This document shows, one piece after another, positions 8,532 to 17,994 of a stretch of 64,000 nt of DNA; position 1 is the stretch's first letter, and each line of letters begins with the position of its first letter. The position numbers were made by a program, and so were the translations under genes. The stretch lies in NCBI GenBank assembly GCA_012269545.1, contig JAAXKB010000040.1, positions 109,818 through 173,817 on the forward strand, written 5' to 3'. The stretch is from Gammaproteobacteria bacterium (GTDB lineage: Bacteria > Pseudomonadota > Gammaproteobacteria > Pseudomonadales > Azotimanducaceae). The notes below the pieces were generated by a model. It saw nothing but the letters and a program-made list of their open reading frames with translations, did not search any database and was not told the DNA's origin.

Positions 8532-9467
8532 ATGCTGAGCTATTTTGGCAAACGCCTGCTGCTTGGCTTGGTGACCATCTGGTTTATCGCCAGCGCCACG
8601 TTTTTTGGCATGCACGCCGTGCCCGGAGACCCCTTAGCCGGCGACAAGGCCATGACCCCGCAAATACGCGCGAACCTCGAAGCGAAGTATGGGCTGGACC
8701 AACCGCTGGGAACTCAGTATTTGATTTATCTGGGCAACATCGCCCGCGGCGACTTTGGCATTTCCTACACCCAAGAAAACCGTCGGGTCAACGACATCAT
8801 TCGTGAACACTTCCCCATTTCCGCCACGCTAGGCATTTTGGCTATCGTCTTTGCGGGTCTGGGCGGCGTACTTTGGGGGGCGCTCACCGCTTTGTACCGC
8901 AACCGATGGCCCGATGTGGTCATCATGTTGGCAGTAATTTTAGGCATATCGGTGCCCAGCTTTGTGGTCGCCGCGATCAGTCAATGGTCCTTGGTCGGTC
9001 TTAATCTGGCTGCGGGCACGACGATATTGCCCATCGGCGGTTGGGGCAGTGTATGGCATATGCTGGTGCCCGCCTTGGTACTGGGCTTGTCCACCATGGC
9101 TTACCTAACCCGCTTAATGCGATCGTCGATGCTAGAGGTTGTCGGCACTGACTACATTCGCACGGCCAAGGCCAAGGGCCTACCGCCAACGCAGATTTTC
9201 AGTCGCCATCAGCTACGCAACGCCATCCTGCCGGTCATTACTGTGCTAGGGCCGGCTATCGCTGGTATTACGACTGGCGGTTTCGTTGTAGAGATCGTGT
9301 TTGCCATACCCGGCTTGGGCCGCTATTTCGTGCAGGCCATCCAGCAATTGGACTACACGGTAATCATGGGTACTACGGTCTTTTATGGTGCGTTTTTGGT
9401 CTTTATGGTCATTTTGGTGGATCTTTTCTACGGGCTGATTGATCCGCGGGTAAGGGTAGACCAATGA
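8532..9467 (+). CDS. oppB: peptide ABC transporter permease OppB
   Basis: 311 residues with six predicted membrane helices. The start FGKRLLLGLVTIWFIASATFF and the GDPLAGDK, ANLEAKYGLDQPL stretches are typical of OppB/DppB. The EAA loop that docks onto the ATPase is visible as DYIRTAKAKGLPPTQIF at about 212-228, and LVDLFYGLIDPRVRVDQ is the usual C-terminus. It forms half of the translocation pore with OppC. The stop overlaps the OppC start in an ATGA (9464-9467), implying translational coupling. Confidence 0.93.
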   Translation: MLSYFGKRLLLGLVTIWFIASATFFGMHAVPGDPLAGDKAMTPQIRANLEAKYGLDQPLGTQYLIYLGNIARGDFGISYTQENRRVNDIIREHFPISATLGILAIVFAGLGGVLWGALTALYRNRWPDVVIMLAVILGISVPSFVVAAISQWSLVGLNLAAGTTILPIGGWGSVWHMLVPALVLGLSTMAYLTRLMRSSMLEVVGTDYIRTAKAKGLPPTQIFSRHQLRNAILPVITVLGPAIAGITTGGFVVEIVFAIPGLGRYFVQAIQQLDYTVIMGTTVFYGAFLVFMVILVDLFYGLIDPRVRVDQ

Positions 9468-10837
9468 GTTCCGCGAAGCTGAGCCCCGCCGACTTTCAGC
9501 CTCTGGTTTCAAATGGGATCGTGCAACAAATCAGCCGGCCGTCGCTGTCCTACTGGGCCGACGCTTGGCTACGCTTGCGCAAGAATCCAAGAGCCATGGC
9601 ATCCTTGGGCTTAATCGCCTTCCTGCTGGCCTTTGTCAGCCTCGGCCCGGCTCTGTGGCGAATCGACCCGTCAGCCCAAGATCTGGACCAAATCGGCATC
9701 GCTCCCGGCGCAGACCGCACCGTGACCCTTGCAGCGCCTTTCGAACCTTGGAATCCGCAGCAACAACCTGCCACTCTGTCTGATAACTCCTTGGGCTTTA
9801 CCCTTGCTCTGCCAGCCAGTACTCAGGCGGTCCGTTTGGCCTGGGCAGCCACAGGTGCGACGCGCCACCGGCTGTATCGCAATGTGTTCGACCCTGAGAC
9901 AACCGGCAGCCTAGGTTTGCCTCTCGTGGAGCGGGATCAACCTTGGTTTGAGGACCGCCTCGATTTGCAGTCTGGCACCTACTACTACACCCTCGTGCCG
10001 CTCACTGCGGACGGCGTGGAGACCAGTGGCGCGGTGACTCTCGCGGTTGACGTCATTCGCGTCATTTCCATCGCTCAAGCTCGGGAGCGTGGCCTCATCA
10101 CTGCAGACGAGAACGTGCAACTGGGACAACGCCTTAAGCTTGCCTGGCACCCGCTGGGCACAGATTACCTAGGCCGAGACATGCTGGCTCGACTGATGTA
10201 CGGCGGTCAGGTCTCTCTATTCATCGGCATTTTTGCGCCGCTGGCCTTTGTTCTTCTGGGCGTCATTTACGGCAGCGTATCTGGGTTTCTCGGCGGCGCT
10301 GCAGACCAAGCGATGATGCGCTTCGCTGACTTCGTCGTGGCACTGCCCTTTCTGCTCTTTATGATCCTATTCAAAGTCATTTTTGGCATCGGTCCCGGCG
10401 AAAGCGGCATCTGGCCCATGCTGGTGGCCATGATCATTTTGCTGTGGCCCGCACCGGCTCGTTTGGTCCGCGGCCAGATTTTGCAGATCCGTGAAGAGGG
10501 CTACGTCAGCGCATCTCGACTACTCGGCGGCACCACCGCGTATGTGGTGGGTCGCCATATGCTCCCCAACACCATGGGCGTCATACTAGTCACCATAACC
10601 TTTCAGGTACCAAGTGCCATTTTTACCGAAGCATTCCTTTCCTTTATCGGTATGGGTGTGGCTCCACCGACACCCTCGTGGGGGGCTATGTGTAATGAAG
10701 GCATAAAATCAATGCTGACGCGGCCTCACGAACTGATGTTTCCAGCCTTGCTGATCAGTATCACGGTATTGGCTTTCAATCTGCTTGGTGACGGGCTGCG
10801 CGATGCATTGGATGCGCGTATGCGAGGAGTTGAGTAG
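9464..10837 (+). CDS. oppC: peptide ABC transporter permease OppC with extra FN3-like periplasmic domain
   Basis: 457 residues, about 150 longer than ordinary OppC. The N-terminal OppC_N helix (about 45-65) and the core, from HPLGTDYLGRDMLARL (229-244) to the C-terminal EAA loop EEGYVSASRLLGG, are standard. Between them, about residues 75-225, is an insert whose central part (110-198) reads like a fibronectin type III domain: VRLAWAATGATRHRLYRN, a disordered-looking acidic loop, FEDRLDLQSGTYYYTLVPL, then DGVETSGAVTLAV. Topology places it in the periplasm, where it could contact OppA, peptide or the wall. Frame is intact; this is a fusion, not an error. Confidence 0.9.
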   Translation: MSSAKLSPADFQPLVSNGIVQQISRPSLSYWADAWLRLRKNPRAMASLGLIAFLLAFVSLGPALWRIDPSAQDLDQIGIAPGADRTVTLAAPFEPWNPQQQPATLSDNSLGFTLALPASTQAVRLAWAATGATRHRLYRNVFDPETTGSLGLPLVERDQPWFEDRLDLQSGTYYYTLVPLTADGVETSGAVTLAVDVIRVISIAQARERGLITADENVQLGQRLKLAWHPLGTDYLGRDMLARLMYGGQVSLFIGIFAPLAFVLLGVIYGSVSGFLGGAADQAMMRFADFVVALPFLLFMILFKVIFGIGPGESGIWPMLVAMIILLWPAPARLVRGQILQIREEGYVSASRLLGGTTAYVVGRHMLPNTMGVILVTITFQVPSAIFTEAFLSFIGMGVAPPTPSWGAMCNEGIKSMLTRPHELMFPALLISITVLAFNLLGDGLRDALDARMRGVE

Positions 10838-10885
10838 TGATCATGCTTCAACCCAAGCGTAAACGAACCAACCCGAGACTCTCCT

Positions 10886-11923
10886 ATGCCTGAGCCCTTA
10901 CTCAAGGTCGACAATCTGCACGTGGATTTTCAAACCTATGGCGGAGTCGTTCAAGCTGTGCGGGGCGTCAGCTTTGACGTGCATGCAGGCCAAACGCTTG
11001 CCATCGTCGGTGAGTCCGGTTGTGGCAAATCGGTCACTGTACAAAGTTTGATGGGCCTCATCCCGACGCCTCCGGGTCGCATTCACCAAGGCAGCGCGAC
11101 GCTTCGGGGCAACGACATTCTGACCTCCAAACTGATCAATAACCGCGACATTCGCGGCCGCGAGATCAGTATGATCTTTCAAGACCCGATGACATCACTC
11201 AACCCAACGATGAACATTGGTAGCCAAATTGCCGAAACCTTGGAGGTCCATCGGGGTTACAGCAAAACTCAGGCCTTCTCCCGCGCCATCGAATTGCTGG
11301 AAATGAGCAAAATTCCGGAAGCAGCGAAACGAGCGAAGCAATACCCTTTTGAATTTTCTGGCGGCATGCTGCAGCGAGCCATGATCGCTATGGCCATTGC
11401 TTGTGAACCGGCGATTTTGATCGCCGATGAACCCACCACCGCCTTGGACGTCACGATTCAGGCGCAAATTCTCGATCTGTTGAGCGACCTGCAGCGTGAA
11501 ACCGGTATGGCCACCATTTTAATTACCCACGACTTGGGGGTGGTTGCGCGCATGGCCGATGAGGTGCTGGTGATGTACGCCGGCGAAGTAGTGGAAAAAG
11601 GCAATGTAGACGATATTTTTTATCGCTCCGGTCACCCCTATACCCACGGCCTGCGTCTGGCAATGCCATCGAACAGTCGCGAAAGTATTGGTGGCGACGA
11701 ACGGACCTTGGTATCTATTGACGGATCTCCGCCGGATTTATTCGCGCCGCCCCAAGGCTGCGCTTATCACCCCCGCTGCCCCTACGCCATGAGGGTATGC
11801 GCAGAGCAAGCGCCCCTAATCCATGAGCTTGGTGCTGGCCACCATACCCAGTGTTGGCTCCACCACGAACTGGCCGAAAAACCGCCCGCGGGCCTGATGA
11901 CCAAGACGGAGGCGGGCGAATGA
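10886..11923 (+). CDS. oppD: peptide ABC transporter ATP-binding protein OppD
   Basis: 345 residues. Walker A GESGCGKS at about 44-51, Q-loop MIFQDPMTSLNP, signature FSGGMLQRAMIA, Walker B ILIADEPTTALD, switch His in ITHDLGVV, and the oligopeptide/dipeptide C-terminal domain with CAYHPRCPYAMRVC, whose cysteines in OppD/OppF-type proteins can bind an Fe-S cluster. It hydrolyses ATP with OppF to drive import. It follows oppC after 48 bases and its stop overlaps the oppF start (ATGA at 11920). Confidence 0.94.
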   Translation: MPEPLLKVDNLHVDFQTYGGVVQAVRGVSFDVHAGQTLAIVGESGCGKSVTVQSLMGLIPTPPGRIHQGSATLRGNDILTSKLINNRDIRGREISMIFQDPMTSLNPTMNIGSQIAETLEVHRGYSKTQAFSRAIELLEMSKIPEAAKRAKQYPFEFSGGMLQRAMIAMAIACEPAILIADEPTTALDVTIQAQILDLLSDLQRETGMATILITHDLGVVARMADEVLVMYAGEVVEKGNVDDIFYRSGHPYTHGLRLAMPSNSRESIGGDERTLVSIDGSPPDLFAPPQGCAYHPRCPYAMRVCAEQAPLIHELGAGHHTQCWLHHELAEKPPAGLMTKTEAGE

Positions 11924-12897
11924 AACCCTTGGTTGAAATCACAAACCTCGTAAAATACTTCGACATCGGCAGCAACCAACGCGTACACGCGGTCGATGAT
12001 GTCAGTTTTTCGATATACCCCAAAGAAGTCGTTGGCTTGGTTGGGGAAAGCGGCTCGGGCAAATCCACTTTGGGCAAAACCCTGCTGGGTCTTCACGATA
12101 AAACCAGCGGCAGCATCTCCTTTGCGGGCAAACAGTTACCCCAGCGGTATCAGGCCAAGGACTTTCGTGCCATGGCACCAAAAATGCAGATGATTTTTCA
12201 GGACCCGTATTCGTCGTTGAATCCCCGCATGACCGTGGGAGAAATCATCGCGGAAGGTCTCCGCCTGCAGCCAGAACTGAGCACCAGCGACGTGCAAGAG
12301 CGCGTGTTGCATTGGTTATCCTTGGTGGGGTTAAGCCCAGTTCACCAATCGCGTTACCCCCATGAGTTTTCCGGCGGGCAACGACAGCGCATAGGCATTG
12401 CCAGAGCACTTATTTTGCAACCCGAATTCGTGGTCTGCGACGAGCCAATCTCCGCGCTCGACGTGTCGGTGCAGGCGCAGGTCGTCAATCTTTTGGGGGA
12501 GCTAACGCAAGATCTAGGACTCACGCTGTTATTTATCGCGCACGACCTCTCCATGGTCCGGTATATCAGTGACCGCATGGCGGTCATGTATCTAGGCGCC
12601 TTGGTGGAGGTGGGCTCATCCTCGGAAGTATTTTTCGATCCCAAACACCCTTATACCGAAACGCTGATTGCCTCCAATCCGGAAGCCGACCCGGAACACG
12701 AACGGCGGCGCCCATCAACGACCATACAGGGGGAAATTCCTTCTCCGGTAAATGTGCCGGCGGGCTGTCGCTTTGCCAACCGCTGCCCTCAGGCCATGGC
12801 GCATTGCAGCAGCATCACCCCCCCACTCAAACCCGTATCGTCGGAGCCGCAGGCCGCCAAAACACCTCGACTGGTTGCCTGCCATCTCTACGACTGA
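11920..12897 (+). CDS. oppF: peptide ABC transporter ATP-binding protein OppF
   Basis: 325 residues from the ATG overlapping the oppD stop; an upstream in-frame start at 11851 lies inside oppD and adds nothing recognisable. Walker A GESGSGKS, FQDPYSSLNPRMTVGEI (Q-loop), FSGGQRQRIGIARAL signature, VCDEPISALDVS Walker B, IAHDLSMVRYISDR switch, and a C-terminal CRFANRCPQAMAHC cysteine motif. Pairs with OppD. Last gene of the importer operon; no plus-strand terminator is obvious, since the hairpin at 12922-12949 has its T-run on the other strand. Confidence 0.94.
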   Translation: MKPLVEITNLVKYFDIGSNQRVHAVDDVSFSIYPKEVVGLVGESGSGKSTLGKTLLGLHDKTSGSISFAGKQLPQRYQAKDFRAMAPKMQMIFQDPYSSLNPRMTVGEIIAEGLRLQPELSTSDVQERVLHWLSLVGLSPVHQSRYPHEFSGGQRQRIGIARALILQPEFVVCDEPISALDVSVQAQVVNLLGELTQDLGLTLLFIAHDLSMVRYISDRMAVMYLGALVEVGSSSEVFFDPKHPYTETLIASNPEADPEHERRRPSTTIQGEIPSPVNVPAGCRFANRCPQAMAHCSSITPPLKPVSSEPQAAKTPRLVACHLYD

Positions 12898-12916
12898 GCT
12901 GTCACTTTTTTGAAGC

Positions 12917-12949
12917 AAAAAAAACCCTGAACCAGATACGTCAGGGTTT
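12917..12949 (-). terminator. Rho-independent terminator of the RRM protein gene
   Basis: Read on the minus strand: AAACCCTGA, a ten-base loop, TCAGGGTTT running into a total of eight consecutive T. Nine-base perfect arms at 12922-12930 and 12941-12949. It lies 65 bases after the stop of the minus-strand RRM gene and has no T-run on the plus strand, so it serves that gene rather than oppF. Confidence 0.85.
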
Positions 12950-13013
12950 CAAGATAGCGTCCCCTGCGAGAACAATCTCCCCAGGACAGCTGTTTTGCGA
13001 TTAGCTAATCGTC

Positions 13014-13286
13014 TTAGAAGCGTCGGCCACCGCCGCCACCCGGGCGTTGCTTGCTCTGTGCTTCGTTAACGCGAAGTGCGCGTCCTTTGAAATCCACGCC
13101 GTTCAGCGCTTCAATCGCCGCGTCGGCACCGTCTTCCATTTCGACGAATCCAAATCCTCTTGAGCGCCCTGTTTCGCGATCTGTTATAACAGATGCGGAC
13201 GCGATACCGCCATGTTCACCGAACAATGACTGTAGATCTTCATCGGTGACCGCCCATGCGAGGTTACCTACATATAATTTTTTCAC
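13014..13286 (-). CDS. RRM-domain RNA-binding protein
   Basis: 90 residues from the GTG at 13286; the longer frame to 13349 begins with TTG and has no RRM character. A single RRM: RNP2 KLYVGNLAW at 3-11 and RNP1 RSRGFGFVEM at 41-50, with aromatic RNA-binding residues Y5, F45 and F47, then a short Gly-rich tail ending GRRF. These small bacterial RRM proteins (Rbp type) bind single-stranded RNA and in some species are cold-induced. AGGAG lies 12 bases upstream of the GTG, a slightly long gap. Own terminator downstream. Confidence 0.92.
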   Translation of the reverse strand: MKKLYVGNLAWAVTDEDLQSLFGEHGGIASASVITDRETGRSRGFGFVEMEDGADAAIEALNGVDFKGRALRVNEAQSKQRPGGGGGRRF

Positions 13287-13531
13287 AGCTTTTCTTGGCT
13301 CCTTGGTTGATAAGCGCTGAGTTTTTCTCTCTAGGGAGAATTCGACCAATCAAACCTAGAAGCAGAAAGACCGAAGTCTTCCAATCCAATCTTTTGGTCT
13401 GAGTTATTTTTGTGTCCCCGCGAGCACTAACATCGCTGGGATTCAAAGCAAACCGAGAAAACCAAAAGGTAAAATCGGGCGAGAACCGCTAGCCTAGGGG
13501 ATGCCGACCCCAGTCACAAGCCATAATTCCT

Positions 13532-14110
13532 TTAGATTTGAGCCGATGTATTCGCGCCGCCCTCAGATTCACCGGTCTGCCGGGCGATCCACTTGCGCCG
13601 CATGCGTAAAATCGACTCTTCCTCCGTGTACTGATGCAGATCAACCAGCGGCACCCAGGCCAGATCTATCGACTCTGCGCTGACCACAAAATCTTCATAT
13701 TGAGCCCGCAACTGAAAACGCACGTCAAAATGCTCGTGCCCTGGATCATCCTTACGGGCTGGAATGGTGTGCACATCAATATCAAAAATTTCGTTGCTGA
13801 TAAGGACCACAGGCAGGCCGGATTCTTCTTCGGCTTCTCTTTTGGCCACCGCCGCGGTATCCGGATCCCCATCACTGTGCCCGCCTAACTGCAGCCACAT
13901 GTTGAGCTTTCGATGATGGGTCAGCAGTAACTTGCTTTGGCTGGGATCAAGGAGCCAAGCGGAACCCGTGATGTGGCCCGCCCAACAGTCTCGTTCAAAG
14001 CAGTTCGGGTGGTCTTCCAAAAGGCGATTAAAACGTGCCACTGTGCTTTGTTCATCCGGGTGACGATGGGCATAGCGGGTCAATGCCTCAAGCAGATTGC
14101 GTCGATGCAT
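13532..14110 (-). CDS. Nudix hydrolase
   Basis: 192 residues from the ATG at 14110, which has AAGGA five bases upstream; an earlier TTG at 14128 is less likely. The Nudix box spans about 77-99 and ends REAEEESGL with all metal-binding Glu residues. Its front half reads GHSDGDPD, so the first Glu of the consensus is replaced, as in the GHxDGD subgroup. It hydrolyses a nucleoside-diphosphate-linked compound; the substrate is not predictable. The N-terminal 40 residues are an added helical segment. Single gene, no evident operon. Confidence 0.9.
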   Translation of the reverse strand: MHRRNLLEALTRYAHRHPDEQSTVARFNRLLEDHPNCFERDCWAGHITGSAWLLDPSQSKLLLTHHRKLNMWLQLGGHSDGDPDTAAVAKREAEEESGLPVVLISNEIFDIDVHTIPARKDDPGHEHFDVRFQLRAQYEDFVVSAESIDLAWVPLVDLHQYTEEESILRMRRKWIARQTGESEGGANTSAQI

Positions 14111-14221
14111 CAGAGTCCTTATTCTCAATCAAGCCGAAACCTTAGCGCATGTCGACGTGCTATGTGCGGGTAGTTGGTTCGTTTTGCACATCGGATTTTC
14201 ACCATCATGGAGGAGTAGGAC

Positions 14222-14506
14222 ATGCTTGCAGTCATTGCGAAGCTAAATGTTATTGCGGGGAAAGAGGAAGAATTTGAAGCGGTCATGCTGGACTTGGCCG
14301 CCAAGGTTAACGCCAATGAGCCCGGCTGCCATTTGTACAAGTTGTGTAAGGATGCGGACGGCGGCTATACCGTCATGGAACTGTACGAAGACGCAGACGC
14401 CATGGCCGCCCACGGCGCCTCTGATCACTTCAAAGCCGCGGGTGCTGGCTTTAAGGGACTGATGGGCGGCGCCCCAGAAATCATCCGCATGGATGTGGTG
14501 GGCTAG
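14222..14506 (+). CDS. ABM-domain (antibiotic biosynthesis monooxygenase-like) protein
   Basis: 94 residues forming one ferredoxin-like ABM domain: LAVIAKLNVIAGKEEEFEAVMLDL, NEPGCHLYKLCKDADGGYTVMELYED, then HGASDHFKAA. The family includes quinol monooxygenases and heme-degrading proteins that act without cofactors. A strong GGAGGAG lies 8 bases before the ATG. Stands alone between a minus-strand Nudix gene and a minus-strand CobT-like gene. Function beyond the family is open. Confidence 0.88.
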   Translation: MLAVIAKLNVIAGKEEEFEAVMLDLAAKVNANEPGCHLYKLCKDADGGYTVMELYEDADAMAAHGASDHFKAAGAGFKGLMGGAPEIIRMDVVG

Positions 14507-14544
14507 CTCCCAATCTGGCTGGTCTCGCTCTGTCTGAGCCGAGG

Positions 14545-16356
14545 CTAGCCTTTGACATCAAACAACTCTGCCAACTGATCGGTCATCGCACCTCCCAACT
14601 GCTCTGCGTCGGTGATGGTGACCGCGCGCTTGTAATGGTGCGTTACGTCGTGACCAATCCCGATTGCCACCAACTCTACCGGCGAATGGTCCTCAATCAT
14701 GCTGATCGCGTACTTGAGGTGCTGCTCTAAAAAATTGCTCGGGTTCACCAGCAAGGTGGAGTTATCTACCGGCAACCCATCCGAAATCACCATCATTACC
14801 TTGCGCTGTTCTGGTCGGGTGACAACTCGATTGTGAGCCCAAATCAGGGCCTCACCGTCAATATTTTCCTTTAGCAGCTCTTCGCGCATCATCAAGCCAA
14901 GATTCCGGCGCGATCGCGACCAAGAATCATCTGCGCTTTTGTACACGATATGCCGCAAGTCATTGAGCCGCCCCGGGTTAGCGGGCTTGTTCTCGTTGAT
15001 CCACGCTTCTCGAGATTCACCACCGCGCCAGGCCCGAGTAGTAAAGCCCAAAATTTCCACTCGCACAGAGCATCGCTCCAAGGTGCGTCCCATGATGTCG
15101 GCACACATCGCAGCGATGGTTATCGAGCGACCGCGCATCGAACCTGAGCTGTCGATCAACAGCGTTACCACGGTGTCCCGAAACTTGGTTTCTTTTTCTT
15201 GTTTGTAGGCCAGAGGATTCATCGGATCGACCACCACCTGGGTCAATCTAGCCGCATCCAATATGCCCTCCTCAAGATCGAACTCCCAAGTGCGATTTTG
15301 TTTCGCCATTAGGCGGCGCTGCAAACGATTGGCAAGTTTGGACGTGGCGTGCTGTAAGGATACTAACTGCTGATCAAGCAGCTGACGCAGGCGCATCAAT
15401 TCGTCCGGATCGCACAGCTCTTCCGCCTTGATGATCTCATCAAACCGTTCGGTATAGGCCCGATAGTTATTGTCTACCGGAATGCGACCCGCTTCGTCCG
15501 GCATAGGCATTGGCGCTTCGTCAGGGTCTGACTCCGACGCCGCCTCATCCATGTCCGCATGCGCGTCCATTTCAACCGTTGTGGCCTCGCCGTCGCTGTT
15601 TTCTTCGCCGGCAGAGTCGTCGTCCAACACCACATCTTCAGGACTGAATTCGGAATCCGCCTCTTCCGACTCGTCCATGGTATCCATGTCTTCGGAATTG
15701 CTTTCTCTCTCATTAGGATCGGTCAGATCGACGGGCAAACCTAGGTCGGCAATGATGTTCCGACACAGGCTGGCAAAGGTGTCTTGGTCCTGCACATGAT
15801 CGCGCAAGGCTTCGATGTGCTCGCCCGCGTTTTCCATCACATGCTCGCGCCAGTACTGAACCACATGTTCTGCACTTGGCGGCAGTTCCCGCCCGGTGAG
15901 CTGTTGCCGCACCAGCAGTCCAACCGCCACCGACAATGGCGCGTCGGACTCTGCGGTAATGGTGTCAAATGCCGCCTGCTTGCACTGCACCTCAAGGTGC
16001 GCATCAAGGTTTTGCGCAACGCCCTGCATACGCATAGCGCCGAGGGAGGCGATGCGCGCAGACTCGATCCACTCAAACATTTCCTGCGCCGGACCGCCAT
16101 CGGGGCTGTACATTGAATGCAGTCGCGGATTGTGGTGCTTAAACCGCAGGGCAAATTCGTCTCCGACACCGCGCACGGCATCTATTTCATCCTGCTCTGC
16201 ACCCACGGATGGCAATGGCAATCGCAACGTGCCGCCGCGGACTACCGGTGGGCCCGCACCAAACGTCACGTCCAGCTCGTCGTCTCCGGCAATTGCCCGA
16301 ATGGTCGCCGTGGTCGCCCGCTTGAACGGGTCTAGGGGATTCTCCGCATCTGACAT
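14545..16356 (-). CDS. cobT: CobT-like VWA protein
   Basis: 603 residues. N-terminal CobT region, a long Asp/Glu-rich linker (about 214-292), then a VWA domain with MIDAS DSSGS at 402-406 and [11 protein letters not shown] further on. This matches CobT, the VWA subunit that works with CobS (encoded immediately upstream) in inserting Co2+ into hydrogenobyrinate diamide with CobN. No CobN or other cobalamin gene is in the window, so the pair may serve another chelatase-like or disassembly role. Coupled to cobS with an 8-base gap. Confidence 0.85.
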   Translation of the reverse strand: MSDAENPLDPFKRATTATIRAIAGDDELDVTFGAGPPVVRGGTLRLPLPSVGAEQDEIDAVRGVGDEFALRFKHHNPRLHSMYSPDGGPAQEMFEWIESARIASLGAMRMQGVAQNLDAHLEVQCKQAAFDTITAESDAPLSVAVGLLVRQQLTGRELPPSAEHVVQYWREHVMENAGEHIEALRDHVQDQDTFASLCRNIIADLGLPVDLTDPNERESNSEDMDTMDESEEADSEFSPEDVVLDDDSAGEENSDGEATTVEMDAHADMDEAASESDPDEAPMPMPDEAGRIPVDNNYRAYTERFDEIIKAEELCDPDELMRLRQLLDQQLVSLQHATSKLANRLQRRLMAKQNRTWEFDLEEGILDAARLTQVVVDPMNPLAYKQEKETKFRDTVVTLLIDSSGSMRGRSITIAAMCADIMGRTLERCSVRVEILGFTTRAWRGGESREAWINENKPANPGRLNDLRHIVYKSADDSWSRSRRNLGLMMREELLKENIDGEALIWAHNRVVTRPEQRKVMMVISDGLPVDNSTLLVNPSNFLEQHLKYAISMIEDHSPVELVAIGIGHDVTHHYKRAVTITDAEQLGGAMTDQLAELFDVKG

Positions 16357-16364
16357 AGCGGGCG

Positions 16365-17366
16365 TTATGCGGACTTAAGCGTAATGCCAGCGGTCGCATC
16401 GCCCAAGTCTTCGCCCATACAGCGCTGGTAATACTCGGCGACGATCGCCCGCTCGAGCTCATCACACTTGTTCAAAAACGTCACTCGAAAAGCGAAAGCC
16501 ACATCGCCGAAAATCTCCGCGTTCTGAGCCCATGTCAGCACGGTTCGAGGCGACATCACAGTGGACACATCACCGTTAACGAAACCTTTACGGGTGAGAT
16601 CAGCCACGCTGACCATGTTAGCGATGATGCGGCGGCCATCGTCGCTTTGATACGAAGGCACCTTACCTAGCACGATGTTGCTCTCGGCTTCATGCTCCAA
16701 GTAGTTCAGCGTAGAGACGATGCTCCAGCGGTCCATTTGTCCTTGGTTGATTTGCTGAGTGCCATGATACAGACCGGTCGTATCGCCAAGGCCCACCGTA
16801 TTGGTGGTCGCAAACAAGCGGAAATGAGAGTGCGGGGTGATTACCTTGTTTTGGTCCAGCAGCGTCAGTTTGCCTTCAACCTCCAAAATGCGTTGAATCA
16901 CAAACATCACATCTGGGCGGCCGGCATCGTATTCGTCAAACACCAAGGCAACCGGATTTTGCAGAGCCCATGGCAGAATGCCCTCGCGAAATTCCGTAAT
17001 TTGTTTGCCATCCTGCAACACAATCGCGTCCTTTCCGATCAGGTCGATACGCGAAATGTGACTGTCCAGATTGACACGAATACACGGCCAATTCAGACGT
17101 GAAGCCACCTGCTCAATGTGGGTAGACTTACCGGTGCCATGATATCCCTGCACCATGACCCGACGGTTGTGGGCAAATCCAGCCAAAATAGCCAACGTCG
17201 TATCCCGGTCGAACCGATAGTCCGGATCCACTTCAGGCACATATTCCGAAGACTCACTAAAGGCCGGCACCGTCAAGTCTTGATCAATACCGAACACCTC
17301 ACGCACACTTACCTGCGTATCAGGAGTCATCTGAGGGTTTAATCCCGAAGCTTTGTGATCCTTCAC
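16365..17366 (-). CDS. cobS: CobS-like AAA+ ATPase
   Basis: 333 residues. Walker [10 protein letters not shown] at 74-82, Walker [10 protein letters not shown] at 141-149, sensor FATTNTVG and a C-terminal helical part. The N-terminal SVREVFGID stretch is typical of CobS, the AAA+ motor of aerobic cobaltochelatase. Start is GTG 17366, preceded by GGAAG at good spacing; an ATG at 17330 is the alternative. First gene of a two-gene operon with the VWA partner. Confidence 0.88.
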   Translation of the reverse strand: MKDHKASGLNPQMTPDTQVSVREVFGIDQDLTVPAFSESSEYVPEVDPDYRFDRDTTLAILAGFAHNRRVMVQGYHGTGKSTHIEQVASRLNWPCIRVNLDSHISRIDLIGKDAIVLQDGKQITEFREGILPWALQNPVALVFDEYDAGRPDVMFVIQRILEVEGKLTLLDQNKVITPHSHFRLFATTNTVGLGDTTGLYHGTQQINQGQMDRWSIVSTLNYLEHEAESNIVLGKVPSYQSDDGRRIIANMVSVADLTRKGFVNGDVSTVMSPRTVLTWAQNAEIFGDVAFAFRVTFLNKCDELERAIVAEYYQRCMGEDLGDATAGITLKSA

Positions 17367-17433
17367 TACTCTTCCTATTTCGAATTACCAAACCAACATT
17401 GTAGAGAACCCATAACAAAAGGGCAGTATAAAG

Positions 17434-17988
17434 ATGGCCATCGTCCAACTTGTCAGACACGGAAAAGCAGCCGCAGGATTTGGCGCACACCCAGATCCCG
17501 GCCTCGACGACCTGGGCCGCGCACAGGCAGCGGCGGTCGCTAACATGCTGAACGATCAGCACACATCTCATCCCCGATTGCTTTCCAGCCCTTTGGCTCG
17601 CGCATACGAAACCGCCCAGACGCTCGCAGATCACTGGGATGCCCCAATAGGAATCGAGTCTCGGGTCGCGGAAATCCCCTCACCCACCACAGATCTGCAG
17701 GCCAGAGCCCAGTGGCTTAGCACCGCCATGGCGGGCAATTGGTCAGCCTTGGATGACTCGGTGCAGCACTGGCGGCAAGCCTTGGCGAATTTTTTGCTGG
17801 GCTGCGACAGCGACTGCATTATTTTCAGCCACTATGTGGCCATTAATGCGGCGGTGGGAGCCGCCACAGGCGATGATCGTATGCGCATCTTCAGTCCCGA
17901 TAATTGCTCGGTGACAACACTCGACAATGCGGGCGGCTCACTGCGGGTTGTCGAGCTGGGCAAAGTAGCCGATACCCACATCAACTGA
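17434..17988 (+). CDS. histidine phosphatase family protein (SixA/phosphoglycerate mutase-like)
   Basis: 184 residues. The catalytic RHG is at about 8-10 (VRHGKAAAG), followed by LDDLGRAQAAAVA, SSPLARAYETAQTLAD and, near 145, the second catalytic His in FSHYVAINAAVG. These enzymes remove phosphate through a phosphohistidine intermediate. The length and lack of a phosphoglycerate pocket fit SixA-like or broad-specificity phosphatases. Divergent from cobS and convergent with holA, with a 6-base gap to its stop. Confidence 0.85.
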   Translation: MAIVQLVRHGKAAAGFGAHPDPGLDDLGRAQAAAVANMLNDQHTSHPRLLSSPLARAYETAQTLADHWDAPIGIESRVAEIPSPTTDLQARAQWLSTAMAGNWSALDDSVQHWRQALANFLLGCDSDCIIFSHYVAINAAVGAATGDDRMRIFSPDNCSVTTLDNAGGSLRVVELGKVADTHIN

Positions 17989-17994
17989 GCGCCG

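Noticed and set aside
14500..14549. GGCTAGC/GCTAGCC pair between the ABM and CobT-like genes
   Set aside because: Arms are about 40 bases apart with no T-run; a chance palindrome is more likely.
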